From contig NZ_JAJMZJ010000003.1 of NCBI RefSeq assembly GCF_021012875.1, forward strand, positions 62,001-126,000: DNA of 64,000 bases, in the 5' to 3' direction. A program made the translations under genes and the position numbers. The notes under the pieces were generated by a model, which saw only the letters and a list, made by a program, of their open reading frames with translations, was not told the DNA's origin and made no database searches. Origin of the DNA: Peptoniphilus sp. KCTC 25270 (lineage in GTDB: Bacteria; Bacillota; Clostridia; Tissierellales; Peptoniphilaceae). This document shows, one piece after another, positions 9,473 through 17,630 of the stretch (positions within the stretch are counted from its first letter, which is position 1; every line of letters begins with the position of its first letter).

Positions 9473-9856
9473 CTACTTTCTTTGACAATCTTTAGGCACT
9501 ACACAAGTACCAGAAGCACGAGTTACCACGATTGGTTCTTCTAAGAAATCTGCTGCAGAAGCGCTAATGTCTGTACGAGCTACCACTACTTTGCGAGCTT
9601 CAAATTTCATCTTACGAGAAGAATTTCCTGTTTCTACGATTTCCCCAACGGCTTCGATATAGTCTCCAGCGTATACAGGAGCTAAAAATTCAACATCATC
9701 ATACGCTACAAACAAACCCTCATCACCATCGTTGCGAATTAATAGTTCAGTAGCAACATCCCCAAACAAAGCCAACATATGGGCTCCGTCTACAAGATTT
9801 CCGCCGTAATGGGCATCTCCTGAACTCATTCTTAAACGTATCATTACTTTTTCCAT
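9473..9856 (-). CDS. kal: 3-aminobutyryl-CoA ammonia-lyase
   Basis: This hotdog-fold enzyme removes ammonia from L-3-aminobutyryl-CoA to form crotonyl-CoA, which feeds butyrate formation. The ATG at 9856 gives 127 residues, the usual Kal length, beginning [19 protein letters not shown]. An upstream in-frame ATG at 9895 would add 13 residues unlike the family; AAAGGGG lies before the chosen start. It is the first gene of the lysine operon, just downstream of the lysine-responsive leader. Confidence 0.94.
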   Translation of the reverse strand: MEKVMIRLRMSSGDAHYGGNLVDGAHMLALFGDVATELLIRNDGDEGLFVAYDDVEFLAPVYAGDYIEAVGEIVETGNSSRKMKFEARKVVVARTDISASAADFLEEPIVVTRASGTCVVPKDCQRK

Positions 9857-9949
9857 GCTAAAACCCCTTTCATTCCTAATTTTTGGTTTCCTCACATTGA
9901 TACGATTTTCTAAAGGGAATTCTAAGGAATGACTCTTTTATAAAAGTAT

Positions 9950-9997
9950 AAAAAAAGAGCCATTTCTTAACCTCAACAAAGTCAAGAAAATAGCTCT
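9950..9997 (-). terminator. Riboswitch-controlled intrinsic terminator
   Basis: On the minus strand, AGAGCUAUUUUCUUGAC (9981-9997) pairs with GUUAAGAAAUGGCUCU (9956-9971) through 16 pairs with one bulge. Seven U residues follow at 9950-9956. Its upstream strand overlaps the riboswitch P1 3' strand. A short palindrome CTTTTATAAAAG (9935-9946) lies just after it. Confidence 0.9.
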
Positions 9998-10121
9998 CCC
10001 TAATCGAATAGATAGGACAGTCGTGCAGACCCTACTCCACATCAACCTGAGATCAAAAGATCCCGTCGGCATCCGCAACCTTCACCTCTTTGGCTACCCT
10101 ACGAATGCACCTCTATTTTGC
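9950..10121 (-). promoter_or_regulatory. Lysine riboswitch (L-box) with P1/terminator switch, probable ON type
   Basis: Read on the minus strand, the leader contains lysine-aptamer hallmarks in order: AUAGAGGUGC, AGGUGAAGG, UGCCGACGG, CUGUCC and AGGGAGAGCUAU. P1 pairs AAAAUAG (10113-10119) with CUAUUUU (9987-9993). P2 pairs GCAUUCG with CGGAUGC, and the P5 arm CCUAUC..UUAGGG closes near 9998-10015. The aptamer is about 133 bases, shorter than most. The P1 3' strand is also the first strand of the terminator at 9956-9997, so the two folds exclude each other. Lysine binding should stabilise P1 and allow read-through into kal and the rest of the operon. Confidence 0.88.
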
Positions 10122-10136
10122 ATTTCCCTTTATAAA

Positions 10137-10142
10137 ATTATA
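10137..10142 (-). promoter_or_regulatory. -10 element of the lysine operon promoter
   Basis: TATAAT on the minus strand sits 16 bases before the riboswitch core, so transcription would start just ahead of P1. No good -35 hexamer is present at the right distance, so the promoter may be weak or helped by a factor. Confidence 0.6.
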
Positions 10143-10281
10143 GCCAGACCTATTGGCTTGTTCTAAAATATCACACCGTTAAAATTTATGCAAGCCATTT
10201 TCTGCAATCGGTTCCCTTAGAAAATGAATTTTATAAATTTCGCAACAGCGTTTTGAAATGCCCTTGTAAAATTTACAAAAT

Positions 10282-10310
10282 TTGTTCATGTTTTTTTATG
10301 ATTTTATTAT
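10282..10310 (+). promoter_or_regulatory. Distal promoter candidate for the NhaC-type transporter
   Basis: TTGTTC (10282-10287) and TATTAT (10305-10310) are 17 bases apart on the plus strand. A palindrome TTGTAAAATTTACAA (10264-10278) abuts it and could be an operator. A hairpin CTCTTTA/TAAAGAG follows in the leader near 10394-10413. Confidence 0.5.
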
Positions 10311-10439
10311 ACTGAAGAAAAATTTATCTGTAAATTCTACTTTCTTTACCTATTATATATGCCTAACTGTAAATGCATTCATCTTCCACCTTTTCTCTTT
10401 AGCCTAGTAAAGAGCCCAGTTTTCTCAATTTTTTTCCCC

Positions 10440-10507
10440 TTGAAAACATTTTTCTTTTGAGATATCATTAATGAACACGCTTGTGTTTAATAAATATCAG
10501 ACAAGCG
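10440..10507 (+). promoter_or_regulatory. Proximal promoter and leader hairpin for the NhaC-type transporter
   Basis: TTGAAA (10440-10445) and TATCAT (10463-10468) are spaced by 17 bases. An inverted repeat CGCTTGT/ACAAGCG (10478-10484 with 10501-10507) begins at the expected transcription start, with a smaller AACAC/GTGTT repeat overlapping it. It could be a repressor site or a leader hairpin. Confidence 0.5.
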
Positions 10508-10549
10508 TAAAATTCATTTTATTTATTTTTTATAACAAAGGAGAGAGAA

Positions 10550-12064
10550 ATGGAAAATCAAAGACAGTTTAGCCTTTGGAAATCGATTCTAAAGCTAACT
10601 CCAATTATTTTATTGGCTTATTTAATGATTGGTGAAATCGAAATCGGCCCCGTTGTACTTAAGGGAGCTGGATACGACGTGTTGATCGCTGCTCCATTGG
10701 CTGCCGTTTACGCTTGTATTGTTGCTTTCATCACAGAGGGTGTCCGTCCAACAGAATGTATCGAGGTTGGGGTGGAAAACGTAAGACAAATCCAATTGGT
10801 ATTCTTTATTTTGATGATGGCCGCTGCCATGGCAAATACCTTTATGGAAACTGGCGTAGGCGCTGCGGTTGTAAACATCGCTCTTAACGCTGGTATGACG
10901 GCTCGTACCATTGCTCCTATTGGACTTTTGGTTACTGCTATATTGTCCGTAGCCACTGGTACTTCTTGGGGAACATTCGCTGCTTGCGCTCCTATCTTTT
11001 TGTGGTTAAACCACATTGTTGGGGGAGATATTTTATTAACAACAGCAGCCATTGCTGGTGGGGCATGTTTTGGAGACAATATCGGCTTGATTTCCGATAC
11101 AACGGTAGTAAGTTCTGGTATCCAACGTGTAGAAGTTATTGACCGTGTTCGTCATCAAGGGGTTTGGTCTTTATCTTGCTTAATTCTTTCATTCATCGTT
11201 TTCTTTGTAATGAGTATGAATTTTGCAAATGTTTCTGCAACAGGGGCAGATGCCATTGCTCAAATTAGCCCAGATACTTTTGCTTTCTTAGAAGAAGAAC
11301 GTCCTGCTGCCGTTACTCTATTAAACCAAATCAGCAGCGGTGTTTCTTACATTATGGTAATTCCTTTAATTGCTGTAATTGCTTCTGCTGTTATGGGAAC
11401 TCCTACTCTTATGTGCTTGGGCTTGGGTATCATATTGTCTTTGGTATTGGGATTATTCACTGGTACTGTAGACTCTGTAAATACTTTCTTAAACGAAACA
11501 ATCTATGGCGGTTTCGAAGAAGCTGGTGCATGGGTTATCATCATGATGATGTGGATTTCGTTCTTTGGCGGGGTTATGAATCGTATGCACGCCTTTGAAC
11601 CATTGTCTATTTTAGCTCTTAAACTTTCCAACAGCGTACGTCAATTGATGTTCTGGAACGGTGTTCTTTCTTTGGCGGGAAATGCTTTATTGGCAGATGA
11701 AATGGCACAAATCGTAACCGTAGGTCCAATTATTGGTCAATTGGTTGATGAAAACGTAGAAGGTTCTGAAGAAGACATGTACACTCTTCACCTAAGAAAC
11801 GCAACGTTCTCTGATGCATTGGGAGTATTTGGTTCCCAGTTGATTCCATGGCATGTATACATTTCTTATTATGTATCTATGGCCGCTGCCGTTTATCCAC
11901 TACACGCTTTTACTGGTATGGATATTATCAAATACAACTTCACAGCCTATATTGCTGTATTCAGTATCTTAATTTTGACTTTAACTGGTTTGGATCGTTT
12001 CGTTCCATTGTTCAAAATGCCAGCAGAACCAGCTGTTCGTTTGAAAAAACCAGCAAAACAATAA
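10550..12064 (+). CDS. NhaC-family Na+/H+ antiporter-like permease, probable lysine transporter (LysW-like)
   Basis: This 504-residue polytopic membrane protein has a NhaC-type layout, with conserved helix segments such as TGTSWGTFAACAPI and GACFGDNIGLISDTT. NhaC homologues associated with lysine riboswitches have been proposed as lysine transporters (LysW). Here the gene diverges from the riboswitch-controlled lysine operon, so lysine uptake or lysine/cation exchange is the most likely job. A GGAGAG ribosome binding site precedes the ATG, and a strong terminator follows. Substrate is inferred from context; the fold assignment is firm. Confidence 0.88.
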   Translation: MENQRQFSLWKSILKLTPIILLAYLMIGEIEIGPVVLKGAGYDVLIAAPLAAVYACIVAFITEGVRPTECIEVGVENVRQIQLVFFILMMAAAMANTFMETGVGAAVVNIALNAGMTARTIAPIGLLVTAILSVATGTSWGTFAACAPIFLWLNHIVGGDILLTTAAIAGGACFGDNIGLISDTTVVSSGIQRVEVIDRVRHQGVWSLSCLILSFIVFFVMSMNFANVSATGADAIAQISPDTFAFLEEERPAAVTLLNQISSGVSYIMVIPLIAVIASAVMGTPTLMCLGLGIILSLVLGLFTGTVDSVNTFLNETIYGGFEEAGAWVIIMMMWISFFGGVMNRMHAFEPLSILALKLSNSVRQLMFWNGVLSLAGNALLADEMAQIVTVGPIIGQLVDENVEGSEEDMYTLHLRNATFSDALGVFGSQLIPWHVYISYYVSMAAAVYPLHAFTGMDIIKYNFTAYIAVFSILILTLTGLDRFVPLFKMPAEPAVRLKKPAKQ

Positions 12065-12070
12065 AAGCAA

Positions 12071-12097
12071 AAAGCTTCGTCATAGACGAAGCTTTTT
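12071..12097 (+). terminator. Terminator after the NhaC-type gene
   Basis: A 10-bp stem AAAGCTTCGT (12071-12080) / ACGAAGCTTT (12086-12095) with loop CATAG is followed by a T run, seven bases after the stop codon. Confidence 0.92.
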
Positions 12098-12111
12098 TAC
12101 ATCCTTTCAAG

Positions 12112-12142
12112 AAAAAAGAGGGGCCATCCCCTCTCTTTTTTT
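12112..12142 (-). terminator. Terminator of the apt-HD operon (could act both ways)
   Basis: The stem GAGGGG/CCCCTC (12118-12123, 12128-12133) with loop CCAT is flanked by A6 on the left and T7 on the right. It terminates minus-strand transcription after the HD gene and may back up the plus-strand terminator beside it. Confidence 0.82.
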
Positions 12143-12704
12143 ATGCGTTTTCTTCCATTTCTTGCATACCTTTTAAGGTTTCTGCCATTAAATCATCCAT
12201 AGACATTCCTAGATTTTCCGCTCCTTTTTTAATGACTTCTCGGTCACATCCAGCGGCGAATTTTTTGTCTTTGAATTTTTTCTTTACACTTTTTAGCTCC
12301 ATATCCAAAGTGGATTTACTTGGACGCATAAGAGCTGCCGCTCCAATAATTCCCGTTAATTCATCCACTGCATACAAAACTTTTTCCATTTCTTTTTTGG
12401 GTTCGTTGGGCGTTTCTGTCATACCAAATCCATGGCTTGTAATAGCGTAAATCATTTCTTCGTCTACGTCATTTTTTTCCAAAATCTCTACGGCTTTCAC
12501 ACAGTGTTCCTCTGGATACATTTCGAAATCCACATCGTGTAACAAGCCTACAATTCGCCAAAATTCAACATTTTCCGGATCTCTTTCCTTGGCGAAATAA
12601 GCCATAACTTCCCCAACGGTTTTTCCGTGCACTAAGTGAAATTCTTCCTTGTTGTATTCTTTTAAGATTTCATAAGCTTCTTCATAAGTTGATATTCTTC
12701 CCAT
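12141..12704 (-). CDS. HD-domain hydrolase
   Basis: The 187-residue protein has an HD phosphohydrolase layout: H in HLVHGK (about 25), GLLHDVDFE (HD pair about 52-53) and later conserved acidic residues around AVDELTG. These would bind divalent metal for phosphomonoester or phosphodiester hydrolysis. The C-terminal SMDDLMAETLKGMQEME is seen in small clostridial HD proteins. It starts 11 bases after the apt stop with a GAGAGGG site, so it is in an apt operon. The substrate is unknown; a nucleotide is plausible given its partner. Confidence 0.82.
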   Translation of the reverse strand: MGRISTYEEAYEILKEYNKEEFHLVHGKTVGEVMAYFAKERDPENVEFWRIVGLLHDVDFEMYPEEHCVKAVEILEKNDVDEEMIYAITSHGFGMTETPNEPKKEMEKVLYAVDELTGIIGAAALMRPSKSTLDMELKSVKKKFKDKKFAAGCDREVIKKGAENLGMSMDDLMAETLKGMQEMEENA

Positions 12705-12715
12705 AAGACCCTCTC

Positions 12716-13231
12716 CTATTCATAGTGCAATAAAGAACGTACTTCGTAACCTTCTAATTTTTTTCTTCCGCCTAAATCGTCCAATTCAATTAAGAACAAA
12801 AATCCACTAATTTTGCCTCCAATTTTTTCAATCAAATTGGCCGCTGCTTTGGACGTTCCTCCTGTGGCCAATAGATCGTCTACAATTAGGATTTTTTCTC
12901 CTTTTTCAATGGCGTCTTCATGTATTTCAATGGCGTCTGTTCCATATTCTAAATCGTATTCTTCTTTGATTTTGTGAAAAGGCAATTTCCCTGGTTTACG
13001 AATCGGGATAAATCCACAATCCAACGCCAAAGACAAAGGCGCCCCAACAATAAATCCTCTGGCTTCGATTCCTACAACTTTGTCTATTTCTAAATCTTTT
13101 ACTGCCTTCGCCAACTGATCAATTGCATCGCGAAAAGTATCTGCATCTTGTAAAACAGGCGTTATATCACGAAATGTCACCCCTTCAATTGGATAATTTT
13201 CAATTGAACGAATTGCTTGTTTTAAGTCCAT
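12716..13231 (-). CDS. apt: Adenine phosphoribosyltransferase
   Basis: The enzyme salvages adenine with PRPP to give AMP. The PRPP-binding motif ILIVDDLLATGGT is present near residues 118-130, and the N-terminus DLKQAIRSIENYP is typical. The ATG at 13231 gives 171 residues, the standard length; an upstream in-frame ATG at 13273 would add 14 unrelated residues and has no better ribosome site. It is first in a two-gene unit with the HD hydrolase. Confidence 0.96.
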   Translation of the reverse strand: MDLKQAIRSIENYPIEGVTFRDITPVLQDADTFRDAIDQLAKAVKDLEIDKVVGIEARGFIVGAPLSLALDCGFIPIRKPGKLPFHKIKEEYDLEYGTDAIEIHEDAIEKGEKILIVDDLLATGGTSKAAANLIEKIGGKISGFLFLIELDDLGGRKKLEGYEVRSLLHYE

Positions 13232-13315
13232 ATCTGTTTCCCCTTTTTTCTCAATATATCTTAAGTATAGCACATATATAGTTTATTTGTCTTTTACTCA
13301 AAAGAAACAATCTTC

Positions 13316-13324
13316 TGTTATACT
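13316..13324 (+). promoter_or_regulatory. Extended -10 promoter of fbp
   Basis: TG-T-TATACT on the plus strand forms an extended -10 element 20 bases before the fbp start codon. No clear -35 is seen. The leader would be very short, just covering the AGGAGG site. Confidence 0.5.
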
Positions 13325-13343
13325 ATAAAAATAGGAGGAATTT

Positions 13344-15314
13344 ATGAAAGAGAAAAATACATTTACACAGTCCGAATCCATGGACTATTATAAGCTCCTT
13401 GGAGAAAAATATCCCAACGCGCGAAATGCCCTTTCAGAGGCTATGCTTCTTTCGGCTTCCTTAAAACTTCCCAAGCCTACAGAACATTTTCTAAGTGATA
13501 TTCATGGAGAATACAATGCTTTCACCCACGTATTGCGAAATGCCTCTGGGGTTATTCGTCGTTATATTGGGGAACTTTTTCCTCACAAATCCGCCCAAGA
13601 GCAACAGGAACTTGCTACGATTTTGTATTATCCCGAAAAAAAATTAGCCCACTTAAAAGAAACTTTATCCAAAGAAGAATACCAAAACCGCCTAGCTTTG
13701 GCTCTATCTGATGCCATTATTGTGGCCAAACGCGTGGCAACAAAATACGATCACAGAATCATCTATGACGTCTTGCCAGAAGATACTCGCCCAGTTCTTG
13801 ATTCTTTGCTTTTAGAAGAAAAGGAATTTCGCCACAAAGGTCGTTACGTTTCTGAACTCTTGGACCAAATTTTAGAAAGCAACCAAGGGGAAAAATATAT
13901 CCAAGACATTGCCAATCTTACTAGCCGATTTGCCATTGAAAATCTTCATGTTATTGGAGATATTTACGATCGTGGAGATGAGGCAGAAAAAGTTATGGAC
14001 TTTTTAATGGACCACCCTGGCGTAGATATTCAGTGGGGAAACCATGATATTGCCTGGGTAGGAGCTGCTTCAGGATCTCATGCTTTAATTGCCAATGTCT
14101 TGCGTATTGCTACAAGATATAATGAGCTAGATACCTTAGAAGACGGCTACGGGATCAACCTTATGCCTTTGGTTCAATTTTCTATGGATATATACAAGGT
14201 TTCTTCTGCTTTTCTTCCAAAGGTTCCAGATTCTAGTCAAGATCGCAATGAACTTTTGGCAAAAATGCACAAAGCCCTTGCCATTTTACAATTCAAAGCA
14301 GAGGGACAGATTATCCAAAGAAATCCTTCTTTTCAATTGGACCATATGCTTTTAATGGACAAAATAGACTGGGACGATAAGACGGCTACTATAGAATACA
14401 ATGGGATGACATATCCCCTTTTGGATGATTATTTCCCAACAGTAGACCCTCTAAATCCTTTCGCCTACACTCCTAAAGAAAAAGAAGTAATGGATCGCTT
14501 AACGAAGTCTTTTTTATCTAGCCAACGACTTCAAAAACACATTCGTTTTCTTGTAGATCGTGGAGCTATGTACAAAATTTCCAATGGAAATCTTCTGTTT
14601 CACGGATGCATTCCTATGACCGAACACGGAGAGTTTCGCACTACGGATTTTACAGGAGAAGTTCTAAGCGGAAAAAAATTACTGGATTCTTTAAGCGAAA
14701 CCGTTCGTTCTGCCTTTTATGAAAAACGCCCCAAATTACGGGAATGGTCTCAAGATTTGCTATTCTATCTATGGTGCGGAAAAGATTCTCCTCTTTTTGG
14801 AAAAGATTTAATTACTACTTTCAACCGGTACTTTATTGAGAACAAAGAAACCCACATAGAAAACAAAGACCCTTATTATCGCCATCGAGAAAAAGAAGAC
14901 ATTGCCTTGAAAATTTTGGAAGAGTTTGGAATTCAAGATCCTCGAGGAATGATTGTAAATGGCCACACACCAGTAAAGAAAATCAAAGGAGAATCTCCCA
15001 TTAAAGCCAATGGTAAAGTGGTGGTAATTGACGGTGGATTCGCTCCTGCTTATCGGAAAAGTACAGGTACCGCTGGATACACTCTAATTTCCAATTCCTA
15101 TGGACTGTTACTAGCTACCCATACCCCTCTTCCTGGGGAAGAACCTTTGATTCAAGAAAATCTCGACATCACCTCTTCTTTGGAATTCATTCTGGAATAC
15201 GACCACAGAAGACTTGCTGAAGATACCGACAAAGGAAAAGAAGTGAAAAAATATATCGAAGACTTAAAATTTCTCGCTTCTCTCTATGAAGATGGACGTT
15301 TGACAGAAAAATAA
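13344..15314 (+). CDS. fbp: Fructose-1,6-bisphosphatase, class III
   Basis: This gluconeogenic enzyme hydrolyses fructose 1,6-bisphosphate. The 656 residues are close to the Bacillus subtilis class III enzyme (about 640-670) and have the metallophosphatase blocks in order: DIHGEYNAF (about 52), GDIYDRGDE, WGNHDIAW (about 231) and NGHTPVK (about 543). The ATG has an AGGAGG site. It forms a single-gene unit facing a bidirectional terminator. Confidence 0.96.
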   Translation: MKEKNTFTQSESMDYYKLLGEKYPNARNALSEAMLLSASLKLPKPTEHFLSDIHGEYNAFTHVLRNASGVIRRYIGELFPHKSAQEQQELATILYYPEKKLAHLKETLSKEEYQNRLALALSDAIIVAKRVATKYDHRIIYDVLPEDTRPVLDSLLLEEKEFRHKGRYVSELLDQILESNQGEKYIQDIANLTSRFAIENLHVIGDIYDRGDEAEKVMDFLMDHPGVDIQWGNHDIAWVGAASGSHALIANVLRIATRYNELDTLEDGYGINLMPLVQFSMDIYKVSSAFLPKVPDSSQDRNELLAKMHKALAILQFKAEGQIIQRNPSFQLDHMLLMDKIDWDDKTATIEYNGMTYPLLDDYFPTVDPLNPFAYTPKEKEVMDRLTKSFLSSQRLQKHIRFLVDRGAMYKISNGNLLFHGCIPMTEHGEFRTTDFTGEVLSGKKLLDSLSETVRSAFYEKRPKLREWSQDLLFYLWCGKDSPLFGKDLITTFNRYFIENKETHIENKDPYYRHREKEDIALKILEEFGIQDPRGMIVNGHTPVKKIKGESPIKANGKVVVIDGGFAPAYRKSTGTAGYTLISNSYGLLLATHTPLPGEEPLIQENLDITSSLEFILEYDHRRLAEDTDKGKEVKKYIEDLKFLASLYEDGRLTEK

Positions 15315-15320
15315 AAACAC

Positions 15321-15353
15321 AAAAAAAAGGATGCTGTTTAGCATCCCTTTTTT
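15321..15353 (+). terminator. Bidirectional terminator between fbp and the SLH flavoprotein gene
   Basis: GGATGC (15329-15334) and GCATCC (15341-15346) form a stem flanked by A8 and T7. It can serve the convergent fbp and SLH genes. Confidence 0.88.
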
Positions 15354-15390
15354 ATTGGTCGATATAGGAAATGATTTGGTTTTTTAAGAA

Positions 15391-17514
15391 TTATTCTACT
15401 TTACTTAACGCCTCCTCCATAGCCGAAATTGCTGCTACCGACGTTTCCGTAGCATTGGATACAGTGTCAATTCTATTTTTCTCTATTTTTTCCTCTGTAT
15501 TTTGCTTCACTCTAGCTAGAGATTCTGCCTTTGTTTTACCTCTAAAATAATCTAACTTCTTAGCCCCTCTATAGTTCTCTAAATACCCTTCACTTCCTTG
15601 GGAAGCACGCGTTTCAGAATCATCTACTCCTGTGATTACGCCGCCTTTCATCTTTATTTTCACAACATAATCATAACCCAAATGCCCTACAGGACTTGAG
15701 CCTTCGTAAACTTTTTCTCCCGGCTCTGGCGTCACTTCTGACTCTTCCTTTGCTCCTTGATACAGAAACTCTACACTACCATATCCAAATGTTTCTACGG
15801 TAATCTTGTACATTTTTCCTTCGGCAAAAACAGGCGCTTTGTTTCGACCAGCTACGGCGGCACCATCAATGGTTCCATCGGCTTTAATCATTGGAGCATC
15901 TGCATAACTTCCTTTGTTTCCATGGTGTCCTACTGGTTCTACTTCTACGGCTTTGCTTCCTTCTACGGCTTTATCTTCTGTAACATCCCATTCTTGGATG
16001 ATAATTTCTTCTATATTTTTTTGGAAGTTTTCAAAGTTATTGTCTGATACTTTTACTTTTCCATTTTCGTAGCTTAAACTTCCTCCTTCAATTACAAGGT
16101 AAGGATATTTTCTTGGGGATCCATGGCCGGATTCAAAGTCGGGAGAACGGTAATTACCGTTCTCATCTACAATGTTTACAAAATATTTTCCTGTTATTGC
16201 ATTGGCATCTTTTACAATCAAACGGAAACCGTCTTTTTCTGCTTTCCATTCCACTTTGGAATTGTCTACATAATTTTCTCCATTATAGATTCCTTGGTTT
16301 ACGCTTAAATATTTTACTTTGAAATCTTTCGGCAAATTGTTCTTAAAGAACACTTCATAGCCTTTTTCTGTTTTTTCTACTGGACCCGCCACTAAAGTTT
16401 GATCGTTTTCTAAGAATTTCTTTCCTGCTTTTCCATCATAAGCGTTTAGTACCGCTTGTTTTAACGCTTTTCCTGTTTCAGTTGCTCCCGATACCACATC
16501 GGCTTCTCCCGTTTCCATTTTCAATGCAACCACACCAGCACGATCTAATCCTTTGAATTTATCATAGACTTTTTGATCCAGTCTTTGAAAATAAGCTTCG
16601 TTTTTCCCTAGACTTGTTTTTCCTGGTGCCAAACCTTTGGTAGCCGTTTCGTTATCCGTTACGGATTTGATTTTTCCTTCTTTATCCAAATCCACTTTTA
16701 CTCGTACATTATAGAATGGCGGATGAATAAATGGTTTCACAACGGGATATTGTTGCTGATCCACATTGGCATCGCCGTAAACTGTTTTTTCTTTTCCTTC
16801 TGGTTTTGAAGGTTTCCCAGGAAATCCTGGTTTTGTTTCTGGAGTAGAAAGAGCAGAAGGCGCTTTTTCTTTTTCCTTGCCATTCTCTTCCTTTGTCTCT
16901 TCTTTCCCTGCAAACGCCTTATATACAATTTGTGCAAACTCTGCTCGGGTTATATTTTCCTTTGGACGCAATCCATTTTCATCCCCTGTTACAATTTTTG
17001 CTTCAATCAGTTGATTCACAGAAGATTTTGCCCAAGAGGACACAACGCTTCCATCTTTGTATTGAGATATTTTATCTCCTGCTGTTTTTTCTCCCAACAC
17101 ACGAGCCAAAATTGTAAAGGCTTCTTCTCGAGTAATGTTTTCATTTGGAGCCATCTCTGTTTGAGAACGCCCATTGATAAATCCCGCTTTTACGGCTTTT
17201 TCAATTTCATTGTAAAACCAATCTTCCACTTTTACGTCTTTGAAACGAGAAATATCGGTTGTTTCCTTGGTTTCTTTTACACGATTCATAATGGTTGCCA
17301 TTTGTGCTCTTGTTAATAAAGAATTTGGCGAAATATGTAGAGAATCGATGCCTTTTATGTATTCTTTTTGTATGCAATAATTTAATCCCTTATAGGACCA
17401 GTGATTTTCCCCCGGCATATCTTGATAACTCGCCGCCTGAATTCCACTTTGTAAAGCAAGACTTAAAGCCAATGCCATAGCAGCACTCGATAGATATTTT
17501 TTTCTTTGTTTCAT
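15391..17514 (-). CDS. S-layer-homology protein with two FMN-binding-like domains
   Basis: The 707-residue exported protein has a signal peptide (1-28), three SLH repeats (about 30-75, 88-140, 150-202) for wall anchoring, and a Lys/Glu/Pro-rich linker (203-245). An FMN_bind-like domain follows at about 246-355, then a middle region, then a second FMN_bind-like domain at about 600-707. Each ends in an ApbE-type flavinylation-like motif: DVVSGAT (339-345) and DTVSNAT (683-689), where the final Thr would carry FMN. The second has Asn in place of Gly. I infer an extracellular covalent flavoprotein for electron transfer. It is a single-gene unit with a Fur-box-like site at its promoter. Confidence 0.85.
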   Translation of the reverse strand: MKQRKKYLSSAAMALALSLALQSGIQAASYQDMPGENHWSYKGLNYCIQKEYIKGIDSLHISPNSLLTRAQMATIMNRVKETKETTDISRFKDVKVEDWFYNEIEKAVKAGFINGRSQTEMAPNENITREEAFTILARVLGEKTAGDKISQYKDGSVVSSWAKSSVNQLIEAKIVTGDENGLRPKENITRAEFAQIVYKAFAGKEETKEENGKEKEKAPSALSTPETKPGFPGKPSKPEGKEKTVYGDANVDQQQYPVVKPFIHPPFYNVRVKVDLDKEGKIKSVTDNETATKGLAPGKTSLGKNEAYFQRLDQKVYDKFKGLDRAGVVALKMETGEADVVSGATETGKALKQAVLNAYDGKAGKKFLENDQTLVAGPVEKTEKGYEVFFKNNLPKDFKVKYLSVNQGIYNGENYVDNSKVEWKAEKDGFRLIVKDANAITGKYFVNIVDENGNYRSPDFESGHGSPRKYPYLVIEGGSLSYENGKVKVSDNNFENFQKNIEEIIIQEWDVTEDKAVEGSKAVEVEPVGHHGNKGSYADAPMIKADGTIDGAAVAGRNKAPVFAEGKMYKITVETFGYGSVEFLYQGAKEESEVTPEPGEKVYEGSSPVGHLGYDYVVKIKMKGGVITGVDDSETRASQGSEGYLENYRGAKKLDYFRGKTKAESLARVKQNTEEKIEKNRIDTVSNATETSVAAISAMEEALSKVE

Positions 17515-17535
17515 TTGAACCTCCTTAAATTTACT

Positions 17536-17581
17536 TGATAATCGATATCATTATTATATCCGTATGCTGCCTTTTTGACAA
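17536..17581 (-). promoter_or_regulatory. Promoter with Fur-box-like operator for the SLH flavoprotein
   Basis: On the minus strand TTGTCA (17576-17581) and TATAAT (17553-17558) are 17 bases apart. Directly downstream, TGATAATCGATATCA (17536-17550) matches the 7-1-7 Fur consensus TGATAATnATTATCA at 12 of 14 positions, with one half site perfect. The position over the start region suits repression. Confidence 0.6.
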
Positions 17582-17630
17582 TAGTTATCAATAACTTTTT
17601 TTACATTTTTTATTTTTTATGCCATGGCAC

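Noticed and set aside
9856-10121. A cobalamin riboswitch controlling the B12-dependent aminomutase genes
   Set aside because: The B12-box pattern is not present; the conserved motifs match the lysine aptamer instead.
10394-10413. Hairpin CTCTTTA/TAAAGAG as a terminator upstream of the NhaC-type gene
   Set aside because: No U run follows on either strand, so it is at most a leader or operator element.
11848-12450. A 200-codon plus-strand ORF overlapping the transporter end and HD gene
   Set aside because: It runs through two terminators, is antisense to the HD gene and out of frame with the transporter, and has no ribosome site or family features.
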